Below, one piece after another: positions 29,279 through 37,347 of a DNA stretch of 64,000 nucleotides (the first letter of the stretch is position 1; each line of letters opens with the position of its first letter). The translations under genes were made by a program, and so were the position numbers. This DNA comes from Gp13-AA77 sp035949375. Its GTDB lineage: Bacteria > Acidobacteriota > Terriglobia > UBA7540. The stretch spans positions 211,932-275,931 of the forward strand of contig DASZIG010000129.1 in the NCBI GenBank assembly GCA_035949375.1. Reading direction: 5' to 3'. Below the pieces are notes generated by a model. The model was not told the origin of the DNA and made no database searches. It saw nothing but the letters and a program-made list of their open reading frames with translations.

Positions 29279-30079
29279 CTAGAGTCCGGGCCCAGGATCT
29301 CTGCGGCCGAGATCGGGACCGGGGGAATCGCCCGAGGCCGACTGCAGTTCATCCTCGTCATAGCTGAGCGGAAGCGCCAGGCTCAATTCAAGGCTGGTGC
29401 CGGCGGGTAAGACCACATCCTTGCCGCGGGACGCCAACACGTAGACGAGGCCGCCGAGCGCGCCGGCCCCTCCGCCGGCTCCGGCCCCCAGGCCGCTGTG
29501 GCCGCTGCTGATTCCGGCCACCGCGCCGATCCCGGCGCCCTCCCCGGCGGAGATGGCTACAGTCTCCGCGTCCTTACCCTTGGTCCCCGGGCCCTGGATC
29601 TTGCCTTCCTTCGGATTGAATCCTTCGCCGCCTTTGCTGCCGAAACCGGAGAGGCTCGCGCGCAGCGGTTTGGTGACCCCGTTGGCCAATGTGATCTCGT
29701 CAAACCGCACGGCAAGCTCGGCCTTGCCCTTTACGCGTCCCGGTCGCGTCACCTGGGTCACCTGACCCTTCACGTAGGTGCCCACCGGGATGACGATGCG
29801 ATTCTTTACCGTGATGGGGTAAACGCTGACGCAGTAGATCGCTTGGCCGGGCTGCGCCGTGCGCGAGCTGAGTGTATTGCGGAGCTCGAGTGGGATGGTG
29901 GTATTGACGGGAATCACGAAGCGCCCGGGGGAAGAATCGGCGGGCGTGGAGATCACGCCCTGGGCCGGAACGGCGTCAGGGGTGCCCGATACGACCGGCG
30001 CCGGCGCCTGAGTCTGTCCGCCGCAAGCCACAGCGAGGCCAAGTAATCCTGCCAGAATCAGGGAGATTCTCTTGGACAT
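29279..30079 (-). CDS. Lipoprotein-like exported protein with a glycine-zipper segment
   Basis: The ATG at 30079 follows GGAGG. A signal segment (ISLILAGLLGLAVACGG) ends near a cysteine; the lipobox is imperfect, so lipidation is possible but not certain. Residues about 50-150 are beta-rich with IPVGTYVKGQVTQV and AELAVRFDEITLANG, a pattern I associate with acidobacterial envelope proteins and loosely with TrbI/VirB10-like barrels. A glycine-rich stretch (GAGIGAVAGISSGHSGLGAG) could insert in the membrane. A strand-rich end (VVLPAGTSLELSLALPLSY) follows. The function is unknown. The gene converges on the S53 peptidase gene. Confidence 0.6.
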   Translation of the reverse strand: MSKRISLILAGLLGLAVACGGQTQAPAPVVSGTPDAVPAQGVISTPADSSPGRFVIPVNTTIPLELRNTLSSRTAQPGQAIYCVSVYPITVKNRIVIPVGTYVKGQVTQVTRPGRVKGKAELAVRFDEITLANGVTKPLRASLSGFGSKGGEGFNPKEGKIQGPGTKGKDAETVAISAGEGAGIGAVAGISSGHSGLGAGAGGGAGALGGLVYVLASRGKDVVLPAGTSLELSLALPLSYDEDELQSASGDSPGPDLGRRDPGPGL

Positions 30080-30110
30080 GGCACCTCCACGCGCAATTTC
30101 GCCAGCGCGC

Positions 30111-30383
30111 CTAGAGAAAAACCACCGACTGCAGCCCCGAAACCTCGAAACGCTTCCGGCAGCGGGGATTCTTGCACTGAAGGAAGTCGTCGCGCCGGAT
30201 CATATAGGAACTTGCCTTGGCGAAGCGGGCGCGATCGCGTTCATCCGCGCGCCCGGGTAGCGCCCGTTTCTTCGTGCGAACCAGCCACCGCACCTCATAA
30301 GTGTCGCTCTGGCGGCACTTGTCACAGTTCAGGACGGCCGGTTTCAGCGACTCCACTTCGTCGAAAAACTCACGCTCTTCCAT
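30111..30383 (-). CDS. Small zinc-ribbon protein
   Basis: The ATG at 30383, preceded by GGGGGTT, gives a 90-residue product; a longer reading from 30524 lacks a ribosome site. Two cysteine pairs, CDKC near residue 20 and CKNPRC near residue 73, make a probable zinc site. The protein is cytoplasmic and basic (RTKKRALPGRADERDRARF). It ends 31 bases downstream of the lipoprotein-like gene start. I do not know the family; nucleic-acid or protein binding is possible. Confidence 0.6.
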   Translation of the reverse strand: MEEREFFDEVESLKPAVLNCDKCRQSDTYEVRWLVRTKKRALPGRADERDRARFAKASSYMIRRDDFLQCKNPRCRKRFEVSGLQSVVFL

Positions 30384-30558
30384 AACCCCCGATTCTATCG
30401 CGAAACCTGTCCGCAACTCCATCCGCAACCGATGAGGATTACTGAATTCGTGACTTCCTCGCCGCAAAGGTTGGGGCTTCAGTGTGCCAGTTTCGGATGT
30501 AGAGGGCGGCCCGACATCCAACAATCAGCACACTGCCGCAAATACGGCGAGCCCTCGC

Positions 30559-30993
30559 TTACCGCTTGTTCGGCGGCAGTGACTTCAGATAGGACACGAT
30601 CGCTGCGGCGTCTTCGTGATTCATGTGGTACACGTGCATGGGCGGGCGGATGGCGCGGCCGTTCGGCTGCAGGCCCTTCTCGAGGACCATGGCCATGTCG
30701 GCGTCGGTGAAGCTCGGCAGGCCGGCGAGGGCAGGCGCCGCGTAGGCCCAGTCCGGCTGCATCACCGTCGGCGAAAACCAGACGGGCGCCCCCTGGAGCC
30801 AGCGCGAGTGATCGAGTTGCCCATCGCTGTCGCGCGGCGAGTGGCATTCACCGCACATGGCCACGCTCTCCACCAAGTACCGCCCGCGATCGACTTGACC
30901 CCCTGCAGTGGAAGTCGGCGCTTTCTGCGCCGCCATCGCCACGAGACACATTCCTGTCAGGCTGAGCGCCATGCTCACAAGAGTTTTTTTCAT
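30559..30993 (-). CDS. Exported mono-heme cytochrome c
   Basis: The ATG at 30993 follows AAGGAG. A signal peptide (TLVSMALSLTGMCLVAMAA) leads to a small class I cytochrome domain with one CGECH heme site near residue 47. A candidate distal Met ligand lies in RPPMHVYHM near residue 120. The terminal helix (DAAAIVSYLKSLPP) is typical. Total length is 144 residues. It would carry electrons in the periplasm. Its neighbours do not identify a partner; the amidohydrolase gene on the same strand lies 80 bases upstream. Confidence 0.88.
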   Translation of the reverse strand: MKKTLVSMALSLTGMCLVAMAAQKAPTSTAGGQVDRGRYLVESVAMCGECHSPRDSDGQLDHSRWLQGAPVWFSPTVMQPDWAYAAPALAGLPSFTDADMAMVLEKGLQPNGRAIRPPMHVYHMNHEDAAAIVSYLKSLPPNKR

Positions 30994-31072
30994 TCGTCGC
31001 TCCTTGTCGAGGCAATTCTAACCTGTAATTGACCGTAAGCGAGAGGCCCTCAGCGGGGGCGGCATCGCCCGG

Positions 31073-32437
31073 TCAGAAATCGTTGCGGTAGACCTCGCCG
31101 CCCTTCATCACGAATTTCACGCGCTCGAGCTCGGTGATGTCGCCGAGCGGGTCGCCCCCGACTGCCACCAGGTCCGCGAACTTGCCGGGCTCGATGGACC
31201 CGATGCGGTCATCCCAGCCGAGCAACTCGGCGGCGCGGATGGTAGCCGCCTGAATCGCTGCGGCGGGCGCCATGCCGAATCGAACCATGTACTCGAACTC
31301 CTTGGTCTGGGTGCCGTGCGGAAACGGGCCAGCGTCCGTTCCGAATGCGATCTTGAGGTGCGCCGCGAGTGCCTTCTTGAAGCTCACTTCGTGGATGCGG
31401 GCGCGGCTGGTCTTGCCGTTGGTGGCCGCGAGGTCCTCCTCGGGCTCGAATTCGTAAACGTAAAGGGTCGGAACCAGCCAGGTGCCGCGCTTTTGCATGT
31501 CGGCGACGGCCTCGTCGTCGAGATCGAGTCCGTGCTCGATCGAATCCACGCCCGCGTCGATGCAGTTATGGAGTCCGGGACCGCCATAAGCGTGGCACGC
31601 CACCTTCACGCCCTCGCTGTGGGCCTCGCTCACGATGGCCTGGAGCTCTTCGAGATTGAAGGTGGCGCCGCTCACGAGACGCCCGTCCGGCGTGAAACGA
31701 AAATGGTGAGTGCCGTAAACCTTGATGAAGTCTGCCCCATACTTGATCTGCTCGCGCACCGCCTTGCGGGCCTGATCCACGCCGTCGACGATCTGGACGC
31801 CGTCCGGCACGGTGACCTCCGGCGAGTAGCCTTCGAGGGGATAGCCGCCGGTAGTGGACATCGCGCGCGTGGCCACCTCCAGGCGCGGTCCGGGAACCAA
31901 TCCGCGCTCGATCGCGCGCTTCACGTCCACGTCACTGTACATGGCCCCTTCGGTCTCGCAGTCGCGCATGGCGGTGAACCCGGCCATGAGGTCGCGCCGG
32001 GCATTGACCACCGCCTCGATGGTGCGATACTGCCAGGACTCTTTCAGCAATTGCTCTTCGTAGCGACCGTGCGACTCACCCGTCAGGAAGATGTGGGTGT
32101 GGGCATCGATCAGCCCCGGCAGCACCGTGGCCCGGCTGAGATCGATCACTTGGGCGCCGGACGGGATCCGCACCTGAGCGCCCGGTCCAACCTCGGCGAT
32201 CCGGTCGCCGCGGACCACGATCACCTGGTCGGCCACGAGGCTTCCTGTCCGGCTATCGAACAGGTGTCCGGCCCGAACCGCGACCACCTGGTTTGCGGGC
32301 GCACCGGCCTCCTGCGAGGTAGTGGCGTCGAATTGAGCGAGCGCAGGAAGGGCCAGGGCGCCCGCCAGCAGGCTGACGATCCCCGCGATTCCCACGAACC
32401 TTAACCTTACGAGACCGAACCGGCGGCTGGCAGCCAT
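31073..32437 (-). CDS. Exported metal-dependent amidohydrolase (imidazolonepropionase/Xaa-Pro dipeptidase-like)
   Basis: The 454-residue protein starts with a signal segment (IAGIVSLLAGALALPALAQ). It then shows the amidohydrolase core. The HxH metal site is in GLIDAHTHIF and a candidate carbamylated Lys lies in GADFIKVYG. Further metal histidines are in VACHAYGG and SIEHGLDLDD, and the catalytic Asp is in FGTDAGPF. The end (GSIEPGKFADLVAVGGDPL) is the usual composite sheet. Members hydrolyse imidazolones, dipeptides with C-terminal proline or related amides; the substrate cannot be read from the sequence. Export suggests peptide or drug turnover in the periplasm. Confidence 0.88.
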   Translation of the reverse strand: MAASRRFGLVRLRFVGIAGIVSLLAGALALPALAQFDATTSQEAGAPANQVVAVRAGHLFDSRTGSLVADQVIVVRGDRIAEVGPGAQVRIPSGAQVIDLSRATVLPGLIDAHTHIFLTGESHGRYEEQLLKESWQYRTIEAVVNARRDLMAGFTAMRDCETEGAMYSDVDVKRAIERGLVPGPRLEVATRAMSTTGGYPLEGYSPEVTVPDGVQIVDGVDQARKAVREQIKYGADFIKVYGTHHFRFTPDGRLVSGATFNLEELQAIVSEAHSEGVKVACHAYGGPGLHNCIDAGVDSIEHGLDLDDEAVADMQKRGTWLVPTLYVYEFEPEEDLAATNGKTSRARIHEVSFKKALAAHLKIAFGTDAGPFPHGTQTKEFEYMVRFGMAPAAAIQAATIRAAELLGWDDRIGSIEPGKFADLVAVGGDPLGDITELERVKFVMKGGEVYRNDF

Positions 32438-32457
32438 AACAGTCTGAGCTCCCCTCC

Positions 32458-32838
32458 ATTCCCGCGAAGGCGGGAATCCATCGTGGTACTACGTTGCCGA
32501 CCTACGTTGCCGACCCCGCGGCCTTCAGCATTCTCGCCAAGCCAACCGAACGCGGCCGCGTCAATCAGGAAGTGGGCCGCCATCGACGGATAAAGGCTCC
32601 CAGTTCGTACCACTGGCCAGGCCAGCAACGCTCCAAGCGCCGCGGCCCTGATTCCCACCTTCGGGAAGTGCGCGCAGCCCCGAAGGGGCGAAAGATCTTA
32701 GCCCCGGGCGTGAGCCCGGGGTTGAAGGACCCTCACCCCGCATTTTCGGCCCGGTCCCCTCTCTCCCGGCGCGCGGGAGAGAGGGGACCGGGGCAAGGGG
32801 GTAAAGGGGATCCGCTTACCCACGGCTCGCGCCGTGGG
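32458..32838. repeat. Cluster of unrelated REP-like palindromes
   Basis: The gap between the amidohydrolase and tetR genes (32438-32930) is packed with short hairpins: ATTCCCGC-GAAG-GCGGGAAT (32458-32477), CCCCGAAGGGG near 32678, CCCCGGGC-GTGA-GCCCGGGG near 32702-32721, a 19-bp perfect stem at 32750-32792, and CCCACGGC-TCGC-GCCGTGGG (32819-32838). A tandem CTACGTTGCCGAC repeat lies near 32494. These are types I recall as genome-wide intergenic repeats in Acidobacteriota. They differ from the GGC-NNN-GCC family at 40-43 kb. Confidence 0.7.
32520..32658 (-). pseudogene. Remnant of a CPBP-type intramembrane protease
   Basis: About 45 codons on the minus strand read ALGALLAWPVVRTGSLYPS and then MAAHFLIDAAAFGWL. 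This matches the last conserved histidine region of CPBP (CAAX/Abi) membrane proteases (R-TGSL-P...AH-L-D). Nothing upstream continues the domain and the frame then runs into palindromes, so it is a relic. Confidence is limited by the short length. Confidence 0.45.
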
Positions 32839-32930
32839 CTAAAGTCTACCGCTCCTCCGGAGCTGAATTATCCAACGCCTCTGAGACACGCGTCACCGCC
32901 ACCCGCGCGAACCCGGACGCCACTCCGGGG

Positions 32931-33539
32931 CTACACATTCCGCAGATAACTGCTGAACACCGCCTTGCAGCGGTCGCGATACATGCCGAGGGGCGCATCC
33001 TCCGGAGCCATCAGCCACTGCATGCAGTAGCCGTCCACCAGGGCGCGCAGCGTGCTCGCAGCCGCATCCGGATCGACGCTCCGGAACTCGCGGCGGCGGA
33101 TGCCTTCCTCGATCATCTCCGCGTCGCGGCGGTTGCACGTCTCGAAAAAGCGGTCCATCAGAACGCGGTAACGATCCCGACGCGAGGCCAGCGCCACATA
33201 ATCGAAAAGCACACGATACAGCTTGCGATTCACTTCTGCGCTATGAAAAAGCAATTCGATCTCGGAACTCAGCCGCGACCGGGGCGGAGCGTCGCTCTGG
33301 GCGATGTCTTCGAGCGTGCGATTGAGTTCGGCCAGCAGCCACTCGAGGATCGCGTAGAGCAGGTCGTCCCGCGTGGAAAAGTAATACAGCGCTCCGCCCT
33401 TGCTGGTCGCGGCGCGCGCCACCACGCCGTCAATGGTCAGCCCGGGAACGCCTTTATCCAGGATTTCGGCGTAGCCCGCCTTGATCAAAGCCTCGCGGCG
33501 GCGTCCGGTGAGGACGGGGTCAACTCGACGTGGACTCAT
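32931..33539 (-). CDS. TetR/AcrR family transcriptional regulator
   Basis: I start it at ATG 33539 (MSPRRVDPVL); the frame extends to 33605, but that would run through the operator-like palindrome. The 202-residue protein has a TetR helix-turn-helix (LTIDGVVARAATSKGGALYYF, here with an ATSKGALY-like recognition helix). A helical ligand domain follows with YRVLFDYVALASRRDRY and an ending RDRCKAVFSSYLRNV. Such proteins repress their own and neighbouring genes until a small ligand binds. A 16-bp perfect palindrome lies 20 bases upstream, between it and the divergent rlmN gene. Confidence 0.9.
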   Translation of the reverse strand: MSPRRVDPVLTGRRREALIKAGYAEILDKGVPGLTIDGVVARAATSKGGALYYFSTRDDLLYAILEWLLAELNRTLEDIAQSDAPPRSRLSSEIELLFHSAEVNRKLYRVLFDYVALASRRDRYRVLMDRFFETCNRRDAEMIEEGIRRREFRSVDPDAAASTLRALVDGYCMQWLMAPEDAPLGMYRDRCKAVFSSYLRNV

Positions 33540-33559
33540 CAGCCTCTCGCCGGACACAC

Positions 33560-33575
33560 GTCCGTCCGGACGGAC
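33560..33575. promoter_or_regulatory. Palindromic operator candidate for the TetR-like regulator
   Basis: GTCCGTCCGGACGGAC is a perfect 16-bp palindrome located 20 bases upstream of the tetR start and about 100 bases upstream of rlmN. Size and position fit a TetR dimer operator, probably autoregulatory. Whether rlmN is also controlled is open. Confidence 0.6.
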
Positions 33576-33676
33576 TAGGATTATGGACGCCGGGCTAGAT
33601 GTCAAGCCGATTCAGGCGTCACCCCGCGTCCGGCATGGCCGCGGGATGCGTGCTACGATTCATCCATGAGGCAGTC

Positions 33677-34846
33677 ATGTCGACCGTCACCGCCAATCTG
33701 ATCGGTCTCACGCGCCCTGAACTGGAGGATCTTGCTCTCGACCTCGGACAGCCGCGCTACCGGGGCCGGCAGCTTTACCACGGTCTGTACCGGACGCTGC
33801 TGCAGCGTCCTGATGATTTCACCAATCTCGACCGTGCCCTGCGCCGCGAGCTCACCGGCCGCTGCCAGATTGCTTATCCTGCGGTGCTGCGCGCCATCAC
33901 GTCGCGCGATCGCTCGATCCGCTATTTGCTCGGTCTCGCGGACGGCGAGACGGTGGAGACCGTCTACATGCCGTGGCGGATCGAGCAGCGCCGGGGCCGG
34001 GTATTGGCCACTCCGTCGGGCAGAGAACTGCGCGCGGACGGCGCAGACGAGAGTTTGAAACCCGCGCCCGAAGCCGAGGCCGAGGAGCCGCGCACCACTC
34101 TCTGCGTCTCGTCGCAGGTCGGCTGCGCGGTGGATTGCGCTTTCTGCTTCACCGGACTGCTCGGGGCACGCAGGAATCTCACGCCCGGCGAGATTGTGGG
34201 CCAGGTCCTGGTAATCGCGCGCGAACGAGGCCTGTGGGGCGCGAAATCGCCGGCCCGCATGAATATCGTCTTCATGGGGCAAGGCGAACCGCTGCTGAAC
34301 CTGCGCGCGGTGATGAACGCGGTCACGATCCTGGCGGACACGGAGGCCTGCGCGATTCCTCTGCGACGGATCACCATCTCCACGGCCGGCATCGTGCCGC
34401 GCATCTATGATCTTGCCCGGGAAGTCGTGCGTCCGAAACTCGCCATCTCGCTGAACGCGTCGCATGACGGGCAGCGCGACGCGCTGATGCCCATCAATCG
34501 CAAGTATCCCCTTCGCGAGCTGATCGAGGCTTGCCGCGCCTATCCTCTGCGCCCGCGCGAGCGGCTGACGTTCGAGTACGTGATGCTCGACGGGGTCAAC
34601 GATACCGGCGCAGACGCGGTCCGCGTGGCGCGCCTGATCGGCAGCCTCGCGGTGCGCGTGAATCTGATTCCTTACAATGGCGGCGCCGGGCTTTCCTTCC
34701 GTCCCTCGCCCATGGAGCGCGTCCACTCATTCCAGCAGAGGTTGCGCGAGCAGGGTGTGCCCGCATTCATCCGCATCTCACGCGGTCAGGACATCATGGC
34801 GGCCTGCGGGCAGCTCAGCCTGGAAGGTGCGACTGCCGGGGCGTGA
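33677..34846 (+). CDS. rlmN: Dual-specificity RNA methyltransferase RlmN
   Basis: The ATG at 33677 follows GAGG. The 389-residue radical-SAM enzyme methylates C2 of A2503 in 23S rRNA and A37 in some tRNAs. The helical N-terminal domain (RPELEDLALDLGQPRYRGRQ) leads to the 4Fe-4S motif C-x3-C-x2-C (CAVDCAFC) within SSQVGCAVDCAFCFTG. NIVFMGQGEPLLN and ISTAGIVPRI follow. The second catalytic cysteine is in AACGQL near the C-terminus. An insert of about 30 residues before the cluster (TPSGRELRADGADESLKPAP) is longer than in E. coli RlmN. The gene diverges from tetR and converges on pgeF. Confidence 0.95.
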   Translation: MSTVTANLIGLTRPELEDLALDLGQPRYRGRQLYHGLYRTLLQRPDDFTNLDRALRRELTGRCQIAYPAVLRAITSRDRSIRYLLGLADGETVETVYMPWRIEQRRGRVLATPSGRELRADGADESLKPAPEAEAEEPRTTLCVSSQVGCAVDCAFCFTGLLGARRNLTPGEIVGQVLVIARERGLWGAKSPARMNIVFMGQGEPLLNLRAVMNAVTILADTEACAIPLRRITISTAGIVPRIYDLAREVVRPKLAISLNASHDGQRDALMPINRKYPLRELIEACRAYPLRPRERLTFEYVMLDGVNDTGADAVRVARLIGSLAVRVNLIPYNGGAGLSFRPSPMERVHSFQQRLREQGVPAFIRISRGQDIMAACGQLSLEGATAGA

Positions 34847-34904
34847 CGGAGGTGGCCGCCGGAGCGTGACGGGCACCGGAGCGTGACCGGACTCGGCGCC
34901 AAGA

Positions 34905-35005
34905 TGTCAAATTCCAGATGCCGAATTCCAGAATGCAAGGCTCGAGTTTCGGATTTCGAGTTCGGATTTCGAGTTACCCGTTTGGAGTTTCAAATTTCAA
35001 ATTCC
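34905..35005. repeat. TTTCGAG/AATTTCAAATT-type low-complexity repeat
   Basis: The stretch between the convergent rlmN and pgeF genes contains CAAATTCCAGATGCCGAATT, repeats of TCGAGTTTCGGATTTCGAG and GAGTTTCAAATTTCAAATTC. It resembles the in-frame repeat at 3071-3160 and the short one near 1360. Here it supplies the last ten codons and stop of pgeF. Confidence 0.6.
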
Positions 35006-36050
35006 CAACCGGCTGCTGAGGCTGGCTGCGCAATCCGATGGCAGCCATCATGCGCCCGGCGCGTCCTCCGTCGCGGCGATGCGAGAGGAACAAGTCCGGG
35101 CGGCAGACTGTGCAAAATTCTGAAGCGTGGACCGCCGAAGGCTTCAAGCCGGCCGCGCGGAGCTGTGCGCGCGCCACCGCGGTCAAGTCCAGGTGCAGGC
35201 TGCGGCGCTCGCGACGGTGTCCGGGCGGGGCGTGGGTGTGAAACAGCAGGATATAGCGCAGGTCCGAGCGCTGTGCTTCGACCCCGAGCGAGGACGTTTG
35301 CGCGGACTTGGGCGCCGGCTTGTGAAAGAATGCATCGCTCGTCACAAACTGCCCGCTAAAGGCGTCGATCACTTCCTCGCCGACTTCGTAGCAGCAACGT
35401 CCGATGGCCGGCCCAAGCACGGCCACCAGATCCTCGGGCCGCGAACCCGACAGGCGCCGCAATTCGCCCACCGTCTTCTCGATCACGCGGGCCAGGGCGC
35501 CGCGCCAACCCGCATGAATGGCCGCGATCACGCGCCTGCGCCGGTCCGCCAGCAGCACCGGCAAACAATCCGCCGTGCGAATCGAGAGGATCACTCCGGG
35601 CTCGGACGTGACGAGAGCGTCGCCCGCGTACCGCCCTTCGAGGCTTCCGGCAGGCGCAGGCACGGAGAGATCACAACCCGCCGAGGCTCGGGTAGTCTCG
35701 GGATCACCAGGCTCCGGCAGTTGCCAGCCGGCAGGCCGATAATCGAGGGGCGACAGAACGGCGCGATCCGCGCCAGGATCGTGCTGGGCCGGATCGCGAC
35801 CCCGTCTCACTTCCCAAACCACGGCAGAGTGGATCTGGTGCAAGCTTGCCGGAAGCGCGCGCGCATCGAGAGCGTCGAGGAAACGCGCTCGATTCCGCTC
35901 GACCTCGCGGCGCTCGGCGTGCGGAGTGAATCCGAGGTTGAACTCCCTGCCCCGTCGCGCACGTGACCCGTCCGGCGGCCCGCACCGCGCATAGCGCAGG
36001 CTGAAGCCGTGCACGAGCCACGGCAAACGCGCGAGCACCCCCGATTCCAT
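34974..36050 (-). CDS. pgeF: Laccase-domain purine nucleosidase / peptidoglycan editing factor PgeF (YfiH family)
   Basis: ATG 36050 gives a 358-residue product with the family core. The metal-site residues lie in LHQIHSAVVW (His), IRTADCLPVLLAD (Cys) and AAIHAGWRGAL (His). GPAIGRCCYEVG and the C-terminal CTVCRPDLFLSHRRDGGRAGR signature follow. A frame extension to 36155 (TTG) has no ribosome site. YfiH proteins act on purine nucleosides and, in E. coli, correct misincorporated residues in peptidoglycan precursors. An insert near residues 85-120 (AGWQLPEPGDPETTRASAGC) is unusual. The last residues (NLKFETPNG) are encoded by a dispersed repeat. Confidence 0.9.
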   Translation of the reverse strand: MESGVLARLPWLVHGFSLRYARCGPPDGSRARRGREFNLGFTPHAERREVERNRARFLDALDARALPASLHQIHSAVVWEVRRGRDPAQHDPGADRAVLSPLDYRPAGWQLPEPGDPETTRASAGCDLSVPAPAGSLEGRYAGDALVTSEPGVILSIRTADCLPVLLADRRRRVIAAIHAGWRGALARVIEKTVGELRRLSGSRPEDLVAVLGPAIGRCCYEVGEEVIDAFSGQFVTSDAFFHKPAPKSAQTSSLGVEAQRSDLRYILLFHTHAPPGHRRERRSLHLDLTAVARAQLRAAGLKPSAVHASEFCTVCRPDLFLSHRRDGGRAGRMMAAIGLRSQPQQPVGNLKFETPNG

Positions 36051-36169
36051 CAGGCTGAGTTGGCTGCGGGAAACGAGCTGTAAACCGTAGCGGTCCAAGC
36101 GGCCAATATAGCACGCCGACCGAAAATCGCGGCGCACGGCCGCAGCCGGCCACAATCGGCTACAACCAG

Positions 36170-37282
36170 CTACAAATGAATTCGGCCGTCCCCGTCGCCG
36201 CGAGTCAAATGAACCCGCTCGTCTCCTCCGCCGGACAGGATGGCCGCGCTCAGACCTCGCGACGTTGCCAGAAGATAGTTCGAAGCGGCGGAAACGAATC
36301 CGGCGCGCCGGAACGCCCGGACCCAGAGGGCGTGCGCCTGATTCAAGACGATCAGATCCGCGCCCGACTCCGCCACGCGGCCCGTGACGCGATGCGCGAT
36401 GGCATCGGCATATTCAGGCGGGCCCACACAATCCAGGATCGTGGCCACGTGAAGATTTCCGAAGTGCTGGTCATCCCGCATCGGCGTGTTCAGCCACGCG
36501 GCCCAGCCCACAGGGGACGAACCCTTCGAAACCAGGCAAGCCGTCAGCCGGGGTTCCGCCAACGGGTAAAGGATCTCGAGCGTGCTCCGGTCCCGAACCA
36601 CTGCGAACGAACACTCCGTGCGGTAGCTCCGCCAGATTTCGTCCGCCCAGGATCCCCAGGCTTTGACGGGCTCAACGACGAGTCCGCGCTCTTCACCCCG
36701 ATGAACCAAGGGACGCGCCTGCGCGAGCCGGACGCCGATCCATCCCGTCCCGGTCGCCGATGCCAGCGCCGCCGCGGACCGCCGGTAAGGACTCTGGCGA
36801 AGCGCGGGCATCTCGCGGAGAAACTTGCCGACAGCCTGAACGCGAAAAAGGAAAGGAACAGGCCGCACTTTCCATCCCGCGCCCTTGAGCAGCCTTGGGA
36901 GCGGATTTTGTTCGCCGCCCATGCCCACCATGTAGATGTACGGGCTGTGACCTTCCAGGTATTTCAGCATGTGGAGCGAAACCATGCCGTATTTCCGATC
37001 GCAAATTCCTTCGGAGAGCATGGACTGGGAATTGCCGGCCCTGCGAACTTCGCCGTTAATCCAGGCGGGCTGGTCCACCAGCAGGAATCCGCCGCGCACC
37101 CGCGAATCCTCGAGGGCCACGTAGTGACGCGATGAAATCGCAGGGGAAGCAGCCCGGTCCCGGACCGGGCCTGGCTCGACAACGGCCGGCAGCAGGAAGG
37201 GCGCCTTCTTTTCCACGCGGGCGTTGAACGCGACCGCCTCGGGAATCTCCCGTTCGGTCAGGGGGGTCACTTGAATCTTCAT
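36170..37282 (-). CDS. GNAT/FemAB-like acyltransferase of a glycan-modification operon
   Basis: The 370-residue protein begins MKIQVTPLTEREIPEAVAF, a GNAT-like strand-helix opening. It has a second acyltransferase-like half (SPVGWAAWLNTPMRDD, then VATILDCVGPPEYADAIAH and IVLNQAHALWVRAFRRAGF), so a double-GNAT fold is likely. It is last of a four-gene minus-strand run behind FkbH, ACP and a CE4-like deacetylase, with 65 bases between it and the deacetylase. A natural inference is that it moves the ACP-bound acyl (glyceryl) group onto a sugar or amine. No catalytic residue can be named with confidence. It is not a close match to one known enzyme. Confidence 0.65.
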   Translation of the reverse strand: MKIQVTPLTEREIPEAVAFNARVEKKAPFLLPAVVEPGPVRDRAASPAISSRHYVALEDSRVRGGFLLVDQPAWINGEVRRAGNSQSMLSEGICDRKYGMVSLHMLKYLEGHSPYIYMVGMGGEQNPLPRLLKGAGWKVRPVPFLFRVQAVGKFLREMPALRQSPYRRSAAALASATGTGWIGVRLAQARPLVHRGEERGLVVEPVKAWGSWADEIWRSYRTECSFAVVRDRSTLEILYPLAEPRLTACLVSKGSSPVGWAAWLNTPMRDDQHFGNLHVATILDCVGPPEYADAIAHRVTGRVAESGADLIVLNQAHALWVRAFRRAGFVSAASNYLLATSRGLSAAILSGGGDERVHLTRGDGDGRIHL

Positions 37283-37347
37283 GACGGATGCCGGATGAGA
37301 GGACGCCCGCGAGCCGCCAGCCCGGCAGCGGGCCCGGGGGCGCAGGG

